Of a stretch of DNA of 17,627 bases, positions 9,882 through 17,627 are shown piece by piece. Both the position numbers and the translations under genes were made by a program. Numbering within the stretch: position 1 is the first letter of the stretch; the number at the start of each line of letters is the position of its first letter. Below the pieces are notes generated by a model. It had not been told where the DNA came from, did no database searches, and was given only the letters and a program-made list of their open reading frames with translations. The DNA comes from Eutypella sp. D-1 (Eukaryota; Ascomycota; Sordariomycetes; Xylariales; Diatrypaceae). The stretch lies in NCBI GenBank assembly GCA_023313575.1, contig JAJTTP010000054.1, forward strand, positions 1-17,627. Direction: 5' to 3'.

Positions 9882-10279
9882 CTGTTTTTCGCATTAATCT
9901 ACCTACCTTAGTACTTATAATAATCTTTGTTCAAAGAATTTTAAAAATTCTAAAAAAAATCAATAATTTTCGGTAGATATTCAACACATCACTACGTTGG
10001 TTGGACTATCTCTTATATATTTTTTTCTTTTTTTTTTTTTTTTACCTGTACTTATACTGATACCGAAGGGATATGGCAGGCCTAATTTATTAGAAAATAA
10101 TGAATTTAGATTATCTTGATTCCAAATATTGTCACGATTATTTTCTAATTTAAAAATAAGTTCCTCATAAGATATATGAGGGTTTTTTTTCTGAGATTAT
10201 TATTATAATATACAAAAAATTTTTGAGATATTTCCTATTTTATTTCAACTCTAAAGATATAATTCCTAATCTTAATTAA

Positions 10280-11377
10280 CTAATTGTTATTATTATTATT
10301 ATTATTTAATGATGAAACAGCCTGAAGTGTAGGTGAATTATTATTCACATGATTTATAAGATCTTGTCTAAATCTACGCATACTATCTAATGTACGCTCT
10401 TGAGATTGCACAACAGCAGGACTTCGAGTAGCCCCTTCGGTTTCCATAATGTCTTCAAAATTTGCTATTACAACATTAAGTCTACTTACTCCAAATCTTG
10501 CGTGATCTAGAGGCATTTGATTCATAGCAGTAACTCTACCTCAAATATATCAAGGTGAAGTTGGATTATCTATGAAGGGACCACCTATATGATTTGTAGT
10601 TCCAGGTATTCCACTACCTGGCATTAACGCAGCACGCCACACGCGATTAAGAGATATATCTAAAGCAGCTACAGCTTTACTTCGAACACCTCGTTGACCA
10701 AAATATTCAGCTGTAGCTTGATGAGGCATTTGAGGGTGATTCTCCGCACCCACATCCAAACCATCATACGGTCGAGGGTCATAATCCGCTCTGTTGTCCA
10801 CACTACTATTACGAGAAGATGCTTGAGAACTTGGTCTAGAATTCCCGGGATTCATAGAATTAGGAGATTCTGACCTCCTTGACTCTAATATTTCCTTTAT
10901 ATTACTCTCCTTTAATGAGTCTGCTCCATTATCTAATGATATACCACCTAACGGTAAACCTAAAAATTTACCTTCACAACCAGCTAATAAGTTTGATATT
11001 TTTATATTAAAGAATTTACCTGCGAAAGGTAAATGTAGTGAATAAATAAAACCCGGTATACTAACTATATTAGTTAATACATAAAAATCAAAAATATAAT
11101 GAATACCGCACTTTATAAGAAAACCATACAAACCAGAACACAAACAAGTTAATAACATTAATCAAGTAAACTTAGGAATTATCCCCCTTCATATTCCACT
11201 TTGTAAAGGTAGACTTACAAAGGCGTGAGGTTTAGGTGGACTATTTAAAGCCAAACCTAAGATCATATGACCTCTTAAAGAGGGATTTCTAGCTACTCCT
11301 AAAATTAATGCACCTAAAAATCAAAAAATTAATACACCTGAAAATACATAAAAAACAGAGAGAATTCCCAAGTTTAA
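10280..11377 (-). CDS. Unrecognised chimeric membrane ORF in intron 5 (ATP9-like and cox1-C-terminus-like N-terminus)
   Basis: The frame is open for 365 residues from after a TAG (11378-11380) to TAG at 10280-10282. The first ATG is at 11266 (residue 38), so the true start is unclear. Residues ~5-30 are hydrophobic and include GALILGVARNPSLRG (22-36), which strongly resembles mitochondrial ATP synthase subunit 9. LNSPPKPHAFVSLPLQS (44-60) resembles the C-terminal end of fungal cox1. Two more hydrophobic segments follow (about 71-112). Then comes a Ser/Asn/Arg-rich linker (about 165-190) and a soluble domain with DPRPYDGLDVGAEN, EYFGQRGVRSKAVAALD and ERTLDSMRRFRQDLI. The C-terminus is eight Asn in an AAT repeat. 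There is no LAGLIDADG or GIY-YIG motif. The C-terminal half is more GC-rich than its neighbours, suggesting separate origin. Function unknown. Confidence 0.75.
10283..10306. repeat. AAT trinucleotide microsatellite at the end of the intron 5 ORF
   Basis: A run of AAT codons (one AAC) encodes the terminal polyasparagine of the intron 5 ORF, ending at TAG 10280-10282. Such a run can slip, so the C-terminal length may vary between strains. Confidence 0.7.
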
Positions 11378-11540
11378 CTATGGTATATACTAGATAAAAA
11401 AAAAAAAAAAGAAAAAAATATACTTTGGCATATAGTCTCTGAAGGTTATAGAAAACATTATTTTCTAGCTTTCCTGCTGATTGTCATTATTAAAAGAGTT
11501 TCCAGCAATTAGCCAAATTTAGAGCCGGCAGAACTGATTT

Positions 11541-11615
11541 ACCGGCTAATACAGGTAAAGATAATAATAATAATACAGCTGTAATAACTACAGCTCATCC
11601 AAATAAAGCTAATTT
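11541..11615 (-). CDS. cox1: cox1 exon ([25 protein letters not shown])
   Basis: This 75-nt exon encodes 25 whole codons, one cox1 membrane helix. It starts AAA TTA GCT after G11616 (last base of intron 4) and ends GCC GGT at 11541. The Trp of FGWAV is TGA. Flanking exons join as ...[14 protein letters not shown] and ...PVLAG-GITMVL. Confidence 0.96.
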
Positions 11616-12993
11616 CAATTTTATAACTAAAATCCATATATTCAAGTCGCAAAAAGCCCCTGATATTTTTTTGTTTATTAGTACCCTAGCGTATTTACCT
11701 TAAGGTACAAGAGTCTACTAATAAATTAAAATATTTATCTTCATGCATAATATCATATTCTACTTTCTATTAAAATTCATATTAGATTTTATTGCTAATA
11801 TTTCATCTAATCCTTCTTTAGTTAAATGAGATTTCCGAGCCATTAAATCAGATACTCTTTTAAAATCCTCATAATTTCTTAATTTATCCCCTACTAAAGA
11901 ATATTTATCAAAAAAAGGGATAATTTTATTTTGTATGTCTGACAATTTTGTTACTGCAAATCTTATAACAGATGAAGACTCACTAATTGTGATAGATCCA
12001 CAACCTAGTGCTAATTTTATTTCTTCCATTAATTGCATATCTCTTAGACCTTGCACCACTATAAAATTTAAAGTTACACTTAAACCTAATTTGTGAGTTT
12101 TAGATTTACTAGTTTTTACATAAAAACAACCCTCCCCATCTACAAATCCTGCTATTCAATAATTTATATCGAATAATTTATCATTTTTATCTAAAGTAAA
12201 TTCTGGTCTTACCTCTGGATTAGCATTAGGAAATTCTGATAATAATCTTTCAGGTAAACCTTTATTCATCGAAGCTCTGATATTGACTAAATTTCTCATA
12301 TCCTGTAAATGTTCTTTATTTGCTATAAGATCGTAAGCTTTTTTAAATAATATAAAATCACTATGTTTTTGACTTCTTAAAGGGTACGAATTAAAATGCT
12401 CCATTACTCTTAATAAATCTGTCAAAGATACTACTTGATAATTAGCAGCATCTTTATGTATAGTCACATTACCCACCAAAAAAAATTTTTGTATCTTATA
12501 TAAAACATCAACTTCTTTTACATGAAGGTGTATAGAAAAGACCAATCTTACACTCCATCCTGATCTCACTTTAGGGTTTTTATATATAACTAGTTGAAAA
12601 CATGACTCCGCGTCACAAAACCCTGTCACTCAATTTGGATTTAATTTTTCATTGTATGTAGAATATTTCGTTAAATAATTATACGCCACATAAAATACGG
12701 CGAGGAAAATTAATATATAACTTCCAATAACCAGATTTCCTGGTCTCTAGAGCACACCTTACAATTATGACTGAATAATTGAAGAACCATCTACTCGTTG
12801 CTCTTTTGCAGACTTTAAAATTAAATCTGACTTAGATCCGCGATCACCCATTACTACTGCCGTAATCTCTAATAATGTTACTATACCCTAAGTCATTAAT
12901 CAGGCCGGATGTAAAGTTTCCTGTACATCTTTAGTTATTAGAGCTTTAGGGCTTTCCCGGAATTTGGCTCTTTTGCACAAATTAGCTACATTT
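11616..12993 (-). mobile_element. cox1 intron 4, group I, I-OnuI-type ORF
   Basis: This 1378-nt intron lies between ...GIKLH (exon ends in T12994) and KLALFGW (intron ends in G11616). P/Q-like AAATTCCGGGAAAGCCC lies near 12950-12966 and a conserved core GATCGCGGATCTAAGTC near 12828-12844. This core, and the following AAAGAGCAACGAG, also occur in intron 2, so the two introns are related. Unlike intron 2, the exon frame stops at once (AAA TGT AGC TAA), and stops occur between the core and the endonuclease. The stretch 11616-11759 after the ORF contains the 3' core and terminus and no gene. Confidence 0.9.
11760..12746 (-). CDS. I-OnuI-like double LAGLIDADG endonuclease with uncertain start
   Basis: The frame is open for 328 residues from after TAG (12747-12749) to TAG at 11760-11762. 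No ATG precedes the domain; GTG and ATA are the only start-like codons. Residues ~4-26 are hydrophobic (LVIGSYILIFLAVFYVAYNYL). Motif 1 is WVTGFCDAES (about 39-48), in which the last Gly is Ser but the catalytic Glu is kept. Motif 2 is the normal WIAGFVDGEG (about 197-206). Family features include KHSDFILFKKAYDLI, SMNKGLPERL, IIPFFDKY and the C-terminal HLTKEGLDEILAIKS.MN. In intron 2 the equivalent ORF continues upstream through the ribozyme core into the exon. Here stops cut that link, so the N-terminus looks eroded while the nuclease domain is intact. Confidence 0.84.
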
Positions 12994-13040
12994 ATGCAAT
13001 TTAATACCAGGAGTTCTCATATTAACTATTGTAGTTATGA
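12994..13040 (-). CDS. cox1: cox1 exon, 47 nt ([16 protein letters not shown])
   Basis: This short exon begins with TC, completing the Phe codon opened by the T at 14652, then encodes [15 protein letters not shown]. It lies after G13041 (last base of intron 3) and ends CAT at 12994. It supplies the loop between cox1 helices ([26 protein letters not shown]). Confidence 0.95.
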
Positions 13041-14651
13041 CACTTAAATTCATTTTCACCCTCCGGTCCCACGTAACTCTGAGGAGATTCGCTTACCTGA
13101 CAATTATACCCCGCTCTATTCCCCTTTTACCGGGCTAGGCGGAAGTAAAATAATAGGGTGAAATCCAGGAATGTCTTTTCCGGATTATATTTAGATATTA
13201 ACATAATATTACTACTATGGTTGGACCATATCTTAAGCGCATCGATAAATCGACACGGTCTATAACGTATGGCCTCTGAAGATCTTACTAATAAAAAAGT
13301 AAGTTTCCTGCTGATTGTCCTAAATATTCTATATACTATTAATAGTGATTTAGGATATCCCAGCAAACAGTTAAAAATTTTATATCAACCTCATATTAAC
13401 TACTAAATTTTTTTCATAATTAATTATATTATTTTACAAAAGTTTTACAAATATACCCATGATAAGTTATATTCGTATCTAACCGCTTAACTATTGTTTT
13501 TTGAGAAACCGGGAAACCTTTACTTGAAAAAAACTTTACACATTGACCTAAGCTTTCCAATACTATTTCCTCTCTACTTTCAATATTAATTAACAATATA
13601 GATTTACTTAAGCTGTTAACAGGTTTACTTCTATTAAACTTAACTCTATCCTGTTGTAACATTATAGATATTTCTGGTAAAGTCATCTCGGTGACTTTAG
13701 CTGTATCTACCCGTTCTCTTAAAAATAAATACTTACCTAAATAATAAGTACCCTCAGTAAGGTGTTTAGTAAATGTAAAATGACTAATATTAAGTTTAGA
13801 TATAAAATCTTTTTGTTGTAAAGTAAAATAATAAAGTATGGATTTGTCCCTGTTATACATGTATAAAGGTTTAGCTGTAGATCCACTAGGATTGTTTGCA
13901 ACTTTTATAGTGTTTAAATTAAAAGTAGGATCTAATAGAAAATATTGTTCTAGAACTATCTCTGGCCTAAACTCAGGGTAATAAGGTAAACATATTACTT
14001 CTAATCTAAACCAAGCTAGACCTTTTTGGTCAATTAAAGGAATTAGTTGACCTGTATCTTTATGTGTTTTATTTAAGTAACCTCTTAATCTCAAAGCCAA
14101 CTGAGAAGATGAACCTACATATTTTTGGTTCGTATCCAAACAAGTAAATATATAAACACCTCGTCGTTGTGTTTTACTATGAGGCAAACCTAGCTTATCA
14201 TCAATTAAAGTTCTAGTTTCTTTTTTATGTAAATCATTAAAAACCATCCTAGGCATATTTATTAAAGAATTCAATGTCTCTTCACTAACTAATATATTAG
14301 AGTAAGCTAATATTTCATTTAACACCTTTATAGTTAACTGTTTACCGCTATTAATCTGAGCTTTAGCTAACTCATGAGCATAAACACTGTTTCCTTTTCT
14401 ACCTAAAATAAGACCCCAGTCTAGTTTTTTATTAGAATCTTTAAAAGGTTCTATTTCAGATTCCAGGTCTGAACACTTCTCTGAGCGAGAGAAGTTATTA
14501 GATTTACTACTATAGTTAGCTGTAAATATTAAACTACCTCCATAATAGTTAAATCCTCCTGGTCCACAAGAATAGTTAAATTTGTGCGAAGCGGCGACTT
14601 TGTATTTTTCATTATTAAAAATTAATAAAAATTGAGAAAAAAAGAACTCGA
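13041..14651 (-). mobile_element. cox1 intron 3, group I, GIY-YIG ORF
   Basis: This 1611-nt intron splits the Phe codon of LLGAINF. The ORF comes first, in frame with the exon. The core follows it: P-like TTTGCTGGGATATCC (about 13353-13367), Q GACAATCAGCAGGAAAC (about 13303-13319), R TTCAGAGGCCATACGTT (about 13264-13280) and S AAGATATGGTCC (13223-13234). GGCCAT of R pairs with ATGGTC of S. Here the whole P-Q-R-S set lies downstream of the ORF, so the ORF occupies an early peripheral loop (P1/P2 region), unlike introns 5, 7 and 9. The stretch 13041-13222 is the 3' terminal domain with no gene. Confidence 0.92.
13429..14651 (-). CDS. GIY-YIG homing endonuclease with NUMOD-type DNA-binding tail, in frame with cox1
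   Basis: The exon frame ...SSLLGAINF continues for about 406 residues to TAA at 13429-13431. Residues 1-~160 are a long extension with no recognised domain. The GIY-YIG nuclease begins at GVYIF (about 164) with KYVGSS (177-181), Arg in LRLRGYL (about 187-189) and the catalytic Glu in IVLEQYFLL (about 234), followed by PTFNLN. All key residues of the family are present. The C-terminal part has repeated helix-rich segments of the NUMOD kind (about 262-315, [10 protein letters not shown]...; and about 356-405, [20 protein letters not shown]...), which bind the target in relatives. It is the only GIY-YIG enzyme in the window. Expected role is homing of intron 3. Confidence 0.92.
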
Positions 14652-14748
14652 AATTGATAGCTCCTAAAAGTGAAGAAACACCCGATAAATGAAGAGCAAA
14701 TATAGCTAGATCTACACTAGGTCCACTATGACTTTGTACTCCTGCTAA
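14652..14748 (-). CDS. cox1: cox1 exon ([32 protein letters not shown])
   Basis: This 97-nt exon encodes 32 residues plus the first base of the next Phe codon. The block [19 protein letters not shown] is diagnostic of cox1. It starts TTA GCA GGA after G14749 (last base of intron 2), giving YPP-LAGVQSH with the preceding micro-exon, and ends AAT T at 14652. A GTG just upstream belongs to the intron. Confidence 0.96.
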
Positions 14749-14807
14749 CACGGCAATAAAATTTATCCAACAAATTCTTAATAGTCTTCTTTTTATTATT
14801 AACCTGG

Positions 14808-14870
14808 ATCCCTGCCTACGAAGTCAGGAGGGATAAGAATAAAAGCAAAGCTTGTGCCCTACTTTGCTTT
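14808..14870. repeat. Tandem double hairpin near the 3' end of intron 2
   Basis: Hairpin one pairs ATCCCT (14808-14813) with AGGGAT (14829-14834) and CCT (14815-14817) with AGG (14826-14828), with one bulged G. Hairpin two is a perfect 9-bp stem, AAAGCAAAG (14842-14850) with CTTTGCTTT (14862-14870). The spacer is seven bases. It resembles the other double-hairpin units at 2872 and 7854. Confidence 0.6.
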
Positions 14871-15260
14871 AACCTTCTAGTAGTAAATATACAAAAAGAA
14901 AACTAATCTTACAGTAAATAAATAGATTATTAACCTGTTAAATTTCCATAATCTCCCTACTTAACCAAAATCTTATTCTGAATATCGAGGATACATACCT
15001 GAGATACCGTGTATTACAGATGACTACCGTCTTCACTACCAGAACAAAAAAGAAGTAAAAAGCTAGCCTGAAAAAGGGGAATTTTATACCCCACCTGAAT
15101 GAAATTAGCCACCCTCAGACTACACATCTAAAAATGCAAAGCAATGTGACCTACTGTGTCGTCTTACTCGGTAAAAACTCCCCTGAAATAGTAAAAATAA
15201 ACTTTACTAAAAATAGCTACAATGCAACAATAACAGCAAACAATAAGCAGCCAAATAAAG

Positions 15261-16538
15261 CTAAAGTTGTCTTCCTTTATTTATACCTGATTTTAAGGTA
15301 ATAATCCGATTTAACCCTTCTTCAGTTGTATGTTGCTTAGCTTTTATTATTTCAGCAGCTCTACATCAATCTTTGAAGTTATCCGATTTCACCCCAAAAA
15401 CATTACACTTTTGAAAAAATGGAATTATTTTTTCATAATTATCTGAAAACTTGTAAACCGAAAAATTAACAATAGGATCTCTAGAAGATGCCTCTAATAT
15501 TCCACACCCAAAAAAAGCAATAAAACTCTCCAGTAATCTCTCATCACGAGAATGTTGAGTGATTTGGAATACTAAATATACCTGGTCTATTCTTCTGTTG
15601 GGTCGTTTTACTAAAGTTATTTTAAAACAACCTTCAGCAGAAGTAAATCCGGCCATTCACTGGCCATCTGGTACTGTTTTATTTTCTACACAAGGTCTAA
15701 AAGTAGGTATAACGTCAGGAAAGTAAACCTGTAATTCAGCTGGCAAACCAAGATTAATAACAGCTTTAATTGATACAATTTTATTTAATCCTTTCTTAGT
15801 TAAATGTTCTTTATTTATCATCATGTTAACAACTTCTCTGAATAGAATATAATCTGCTAACTTATGAGTTATTAAAGGGTATTTATCAAAGTGTGGGATT
15901 ACTTTATTAACAATATCCTTTACAGATTCAACTTTAAATTTGACTTTATTATTTAAATCATTTCTTATGTAACCTACTCCGAAATATGTTTGAATCTCTT
16001 GCAAAATCATAAGATCTTTTTTATGTAGAGTTATTGAAAAACCAGCTTCAACCGTAAAACCTAAACGATATTTAGGTTTTCTTCTTACTCTAATCATAAA
16101 TGAACCCTCTCCATCTACAAACCCTGTAATAAATCAAGGATGAAGAGCACAACTCGTCACCTCAACCTCAGGATTTTTAATTGAAGACTGAGAAGAAATT
16201 GAAGAAAATTCTCGGAATATAGGTAAGCAAATTTGATTAGAAAGGATTTTCATTTGATAATTTCTCGCGAAACCCGTTAGAGTACATCTTAATTGTATAC
16301 TGTTTATACAACAACTACCATTAACTCGTTGCTCTTTTACAACAACACCTTCGGATATTGCTGACTTAGATCCGCGATAACCCACCTCCTTTTCAGAATC
16401 CTCCAAGCTTGTTACCGTACATGAATAATTACTTCATCCACTTATACTTCCTAAAGCATAGCTTGGTACTTGGTGTTCAAGGGTGTCCCCGGAATTTGAT
16501 AGTTTATCCCGCACGAATGATCTCCCACATCGTTCAGC
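15261..16538 (-). CDS. I-OnuI-like double LAGLIDADG endonuclease, in frame with the 10-nt cox1 exon
   Basis: From the micro-exon codons TAC CCT CCT the same frame runs 425 residues to TAG at 15261-15263. Residues 1-~110 translate the ribozyme core; they include RGSKS (55-59) and VKEQRVNGS (67-75), a segment I recognise from several fungal intron ORFs of this type. Motif 1 is WFITGFVDGEG (about 135-145) and motif 2 WMAGFTSAEG (about 294-303). Both keep the acidic residue before the last Gly; motif 2 has Ser for the usual Asp before AEG, a common variant in this family. Other family signs are IPHFDKYPLITHKLADYILF, LPAELQVYFPDV and IIPFFQK. It looks intact. Related ORFs are in introns 4 and 8. 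Confidence 0.9.
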
Positions 16539-16548
16539 AGGAGGGTAA
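16539..16548 (-). CDS. cox1: cox1 micro-exon, 10 nt (T TAC CCT CCT)
   Basis: The minus strand reads ...AAAAAG|TTACCCTCCT|GCTGAACG. The first T would complete a Val codon whose first two bases lie in the exon beyond the window; TAC CCT CCT encodes YPP of the cox1 block WTVYPPLAGVQSH. It is supported by a G before it (end of intron 1), a T at its end, correct phase with the next exon (TTA GCA GGA), and the intron 2 endonuclease being open in exactly this frame. The upstream neighbour is not visible, so the 5' edge rests on one side only. Confidence 0.82.
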
Positions 16549-17627
16549 CTTTTTATTAATAACCTCATATTTCTATTATAATTTATTGAATTTATTATAT
16601 TTATACCGCCCCTAATAATATTAAAAATCCACGAGTCGCGCCTTATCTTTGATCGGCGCAACGACTAAAAAAAAAATCAAAAACTAAATTCTAAATTTAG
16701 AAATAATACTTTAATAGATTCGTTTAAGAATTTATTTTGGATTTTTTTTAAAGGAGGCTCGCGATTCAAAAAATCAAAAAATAAAATATAATAAAATAAC
16801 TATCGTTATATCCATCATTCACATGATGGGTTGGACTATACCATCATCCTAATAATAAACCTTAATCCTGATGAATATTTTTAAAATCTTTATCTAATCT
16901 AGTTGATCTTAAATTTCTCACCAATTTTCTTATTTTACTTAATTTTTCATATTTTCCTTTATGTTTTACATAACTTCTAGCTCAAATTCTAAACTCTACT
17001 CCTTTCATACCTTTAAAGCAATTACAAAAGTAAGACATTATATTTTCTATAGCACGAGAATTGGTTGTAATTACTGCGTTATATGTATTTTTTTTTACTA
17101 CGTTAACACCTAGTATTAAAGAAATAGCTTTCAAAACAATAACATCTAATTTTTGAGTTATCTCAAAAGCATGGACTATACGAGTAGATGTTTTACTTAC
17201 TAAATAAAAACTACCTTCAGCTTCTGTAAAACCAATTAATCAATACTTACTAATTACTAATTTAGCTTCATTAGTATTATTCACTTCAAAGTTAACAACT
17301 TCTCAAGCAGGTGAAACATAGTTATCAGCCTTCTGTTCATTAATTAAGTCTAATAATAACCTATCTTTCTCTTGTTTAGCTAAACTACTATTTCTAAAAT
17401 GTGATAAGCTTCTTTAAATTTACAATAAGAGTAGTGTTTACTTGTTAATAAAGGGTATTTATCAAAATGGGTAAAATAATAGATCCAATGGTTTTTCTAT
17501 CTCTAACTCTAAAATCAGCTTTTGTATTATCAGCATTAGTATTTACTGAACCAACTCCTAATTGAGTTTTAACAAAGTATAATAATCTTAAATTATATGT
17601 ACTTTGAGTCAATTTAAAGAAAAGAGT
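16549..17627 (-). mobile_element. cox1 intron 1, group I, 3' part only
   Basis: This is the 3' portion of a group I intron that continues beyond the right edge and ends in G16549. An S element is visible at about 16833-16847 (GGTATAGTCCAACCC on the minus strand), next to an ATGATGG/CCATCAT stem. It lies downstream of the endonuclease stop codon. The stretch 16550-16860 holds no gene; a GC-rich stem AGTCG-CGCC / GGCG-CGACT (16634-16642 with 16655-16666) stands out. The 5' half, R element and preceding exon are outside the window. Confidence 0.85.
16862..17627 (-). pseudogene. LAGLIDADG endonuclease, 3' part, with two frameshifts
   Basis: The window's right end enters this ORF already inside the first domain (LFFKLTQSTYN..., LGVGSVNTN). 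It reads IGSIILPI, then needs one extra T in the T-run at 17464-17467 to continue as FDKYPLLTSKHYSYCKFKEAYH. A second missing T at about 17396-17399 is needed to continue into SSLAKQEKDRLLLDLINEQ. Without these the frame meets stops. Downstream it is open: motif 2 WLIGFTEAEG near 17213-17242, then ISLILGV, and a TAA at 16862-16864. Both breaks are single-base losses in poly-T runs, so they may be genuine decay or sequencing error. The 5' part and motif 1 are outside the window. Confidence 0.75.

Larger units (their letters stand above)
9882..11540 (-). mobile_element. cox1 intron 5, group I, carrying a non-endonuclease ORF
   Basis: This 1659-nt group I intron lies between ...SLPVLAG (exon ends in T11541) and GITMVL (intron ends in G9882). 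The core is very clear: P (AATTGCTGGAAAC, about 11499-11511), Q (GACAATCAGCAGGAAAG, about 11469-11485), R (CTTCAGAGACTATATGCC, about 11427-11444) and S (AAGAGATAGTCC, 10003-10014). GACTAT of R and ATAGTC of S pair perfectly in P7. The exon frame hits TAA within about 50 bases. The ORF (10280-11377) sits in the R-S loop, where other introns here keep endonucleases. The stretch 9903-10279 holds poly-A/T runs and, at about 10045-10196, a short open stretch (HISYEELIFKLENN...) of doubtful meaning. Confidence 0.93.
14749..16538 (-). mobile_element. cox1 intron 2, group I, I-OnuI-type ORF overlapping the core
   Basis: This 1790-nt intron lies between YPP (10-nt exon) and LAGVQSH. The 5' core is visible as CAAATTCCGGGGACACC (about 16484-16500) and TATCGCGGATCTAAGTCAG (about 16361-16379), the latter shared with intron 4. 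Both lie inside the endonuclease frame. A possible S-like strand is GATGTGTAGTCTGAGG (about 15115-15130). The stretch 14750-15260 has no gene. It holds the 3' core, a GGGG/CCCC stem near 15075-15094 and a double hairpin at 14808-14870. Confidence 0.9.

Noticed and set aside
10045..10196. Short open stretch (HISYEELIFKLENNRDN...) after the intron 5 ORF
   Set aside because: About 50 codons, no start, ends in a lysine run from poly-A, and in a different frame from the intron 5 ORF. It could be a remnant but cannot be supported.
13127..13366. 79-codon minus-strand frame in intron 3
   Set aside because: It covers the P-Q-R-S core; conservation here is explained by the RNA.
16409..16615. Plus-strand open frame
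   Set aside because: It is antisense to the 10-nt exon and the in-frame intron 2 ORF; chance opening.

Overview
This window is an internal piece of a mitochondrial cox1 gene (cytochrome c oxidase subunit I) read on the minus strand. It is packed with group I introns. It must be read with a fungal mitochondrial code (TGA = Trp): conserved cox1 tryptophans and the tryptophan before nearly every LAGLIDADG motif are TGA, so many frames look falsely interrupted under the standard code. High A+T, the cox1 protein sequence and the mix of I-OnuI-like, double LAGLIDADG and GIY-YIG endonucleases point to a filamentous or mushroom-forming (Dikarya) fungus. I cannot place it more precisely.

Layout in the direction of transcription (right to left): intron 1 (3' part, 16549 to beyond 17627, frameshifted homing endonuclease); a 10-nt exon (16539-16548); intron 2 (14749-16538, I-OnuI-like endonuclease); exon (14652-14748); intron 3 (13041-14651, GIY-YIG endonuclease); exon (12994-13040); intron 4 (11616-12993, I-OnuI-like endonuclease); exon (11541-11615); intron 5 (9882-11540, a non-endonuclease chimeric ORF); exon (9788-9881); intron 6 (6424-9787, two paralogous endonucleases and a duplicated 3' core); a 22-nt exon (6402-6423); intron 7 (5293-6401, endonuclease with damaged catalytic motifs); exon (5217-5292); intron 8 (1799-5216, a four-LAGLIDADG fusion ORF plus a paralogous two-motif ORF); exon (1739-1798); intron 9 (586-1738, endonuclease); exon (383-585); intron 10 (1-382, 5' part, no ORF). 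The nine exons total 684 nt and join into one uninterrupted frame running from [16 protein letters not shown] to the second V of GGLSGVV. Every internal junction obeys the group I rule: U at the end of the 5' exon, G at the end of the intron. The first and last cox1 exons lie outside the window.

In most introns the endonuclease frame continues from the upstream exon, through the 5' half of the ribozyme core, and stops near the S element. Ribozyme and endonuclease sequence therefore overlap. Conserved R and S elements with compensating P7 pairs are visible in introns 3, 5, 7, 8 and 9.

The most unusual items are the intron 5 ORF, whose N-terminus looks assembled from an ATP9-like and a cox1-C-terminus-like piece joined to an unrecognised soluble domain; the fused four-motif ORF in intron 8; the duplicated endonuclease plus 3' core in intron 6; and tandem GC-rich hairpins, one of them inside endonuclease coding sequence. 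No tRNA, rRNA, promoter or second standard mitochondrial gene was found. Non-coding intron stretches are covered under the intron entries.
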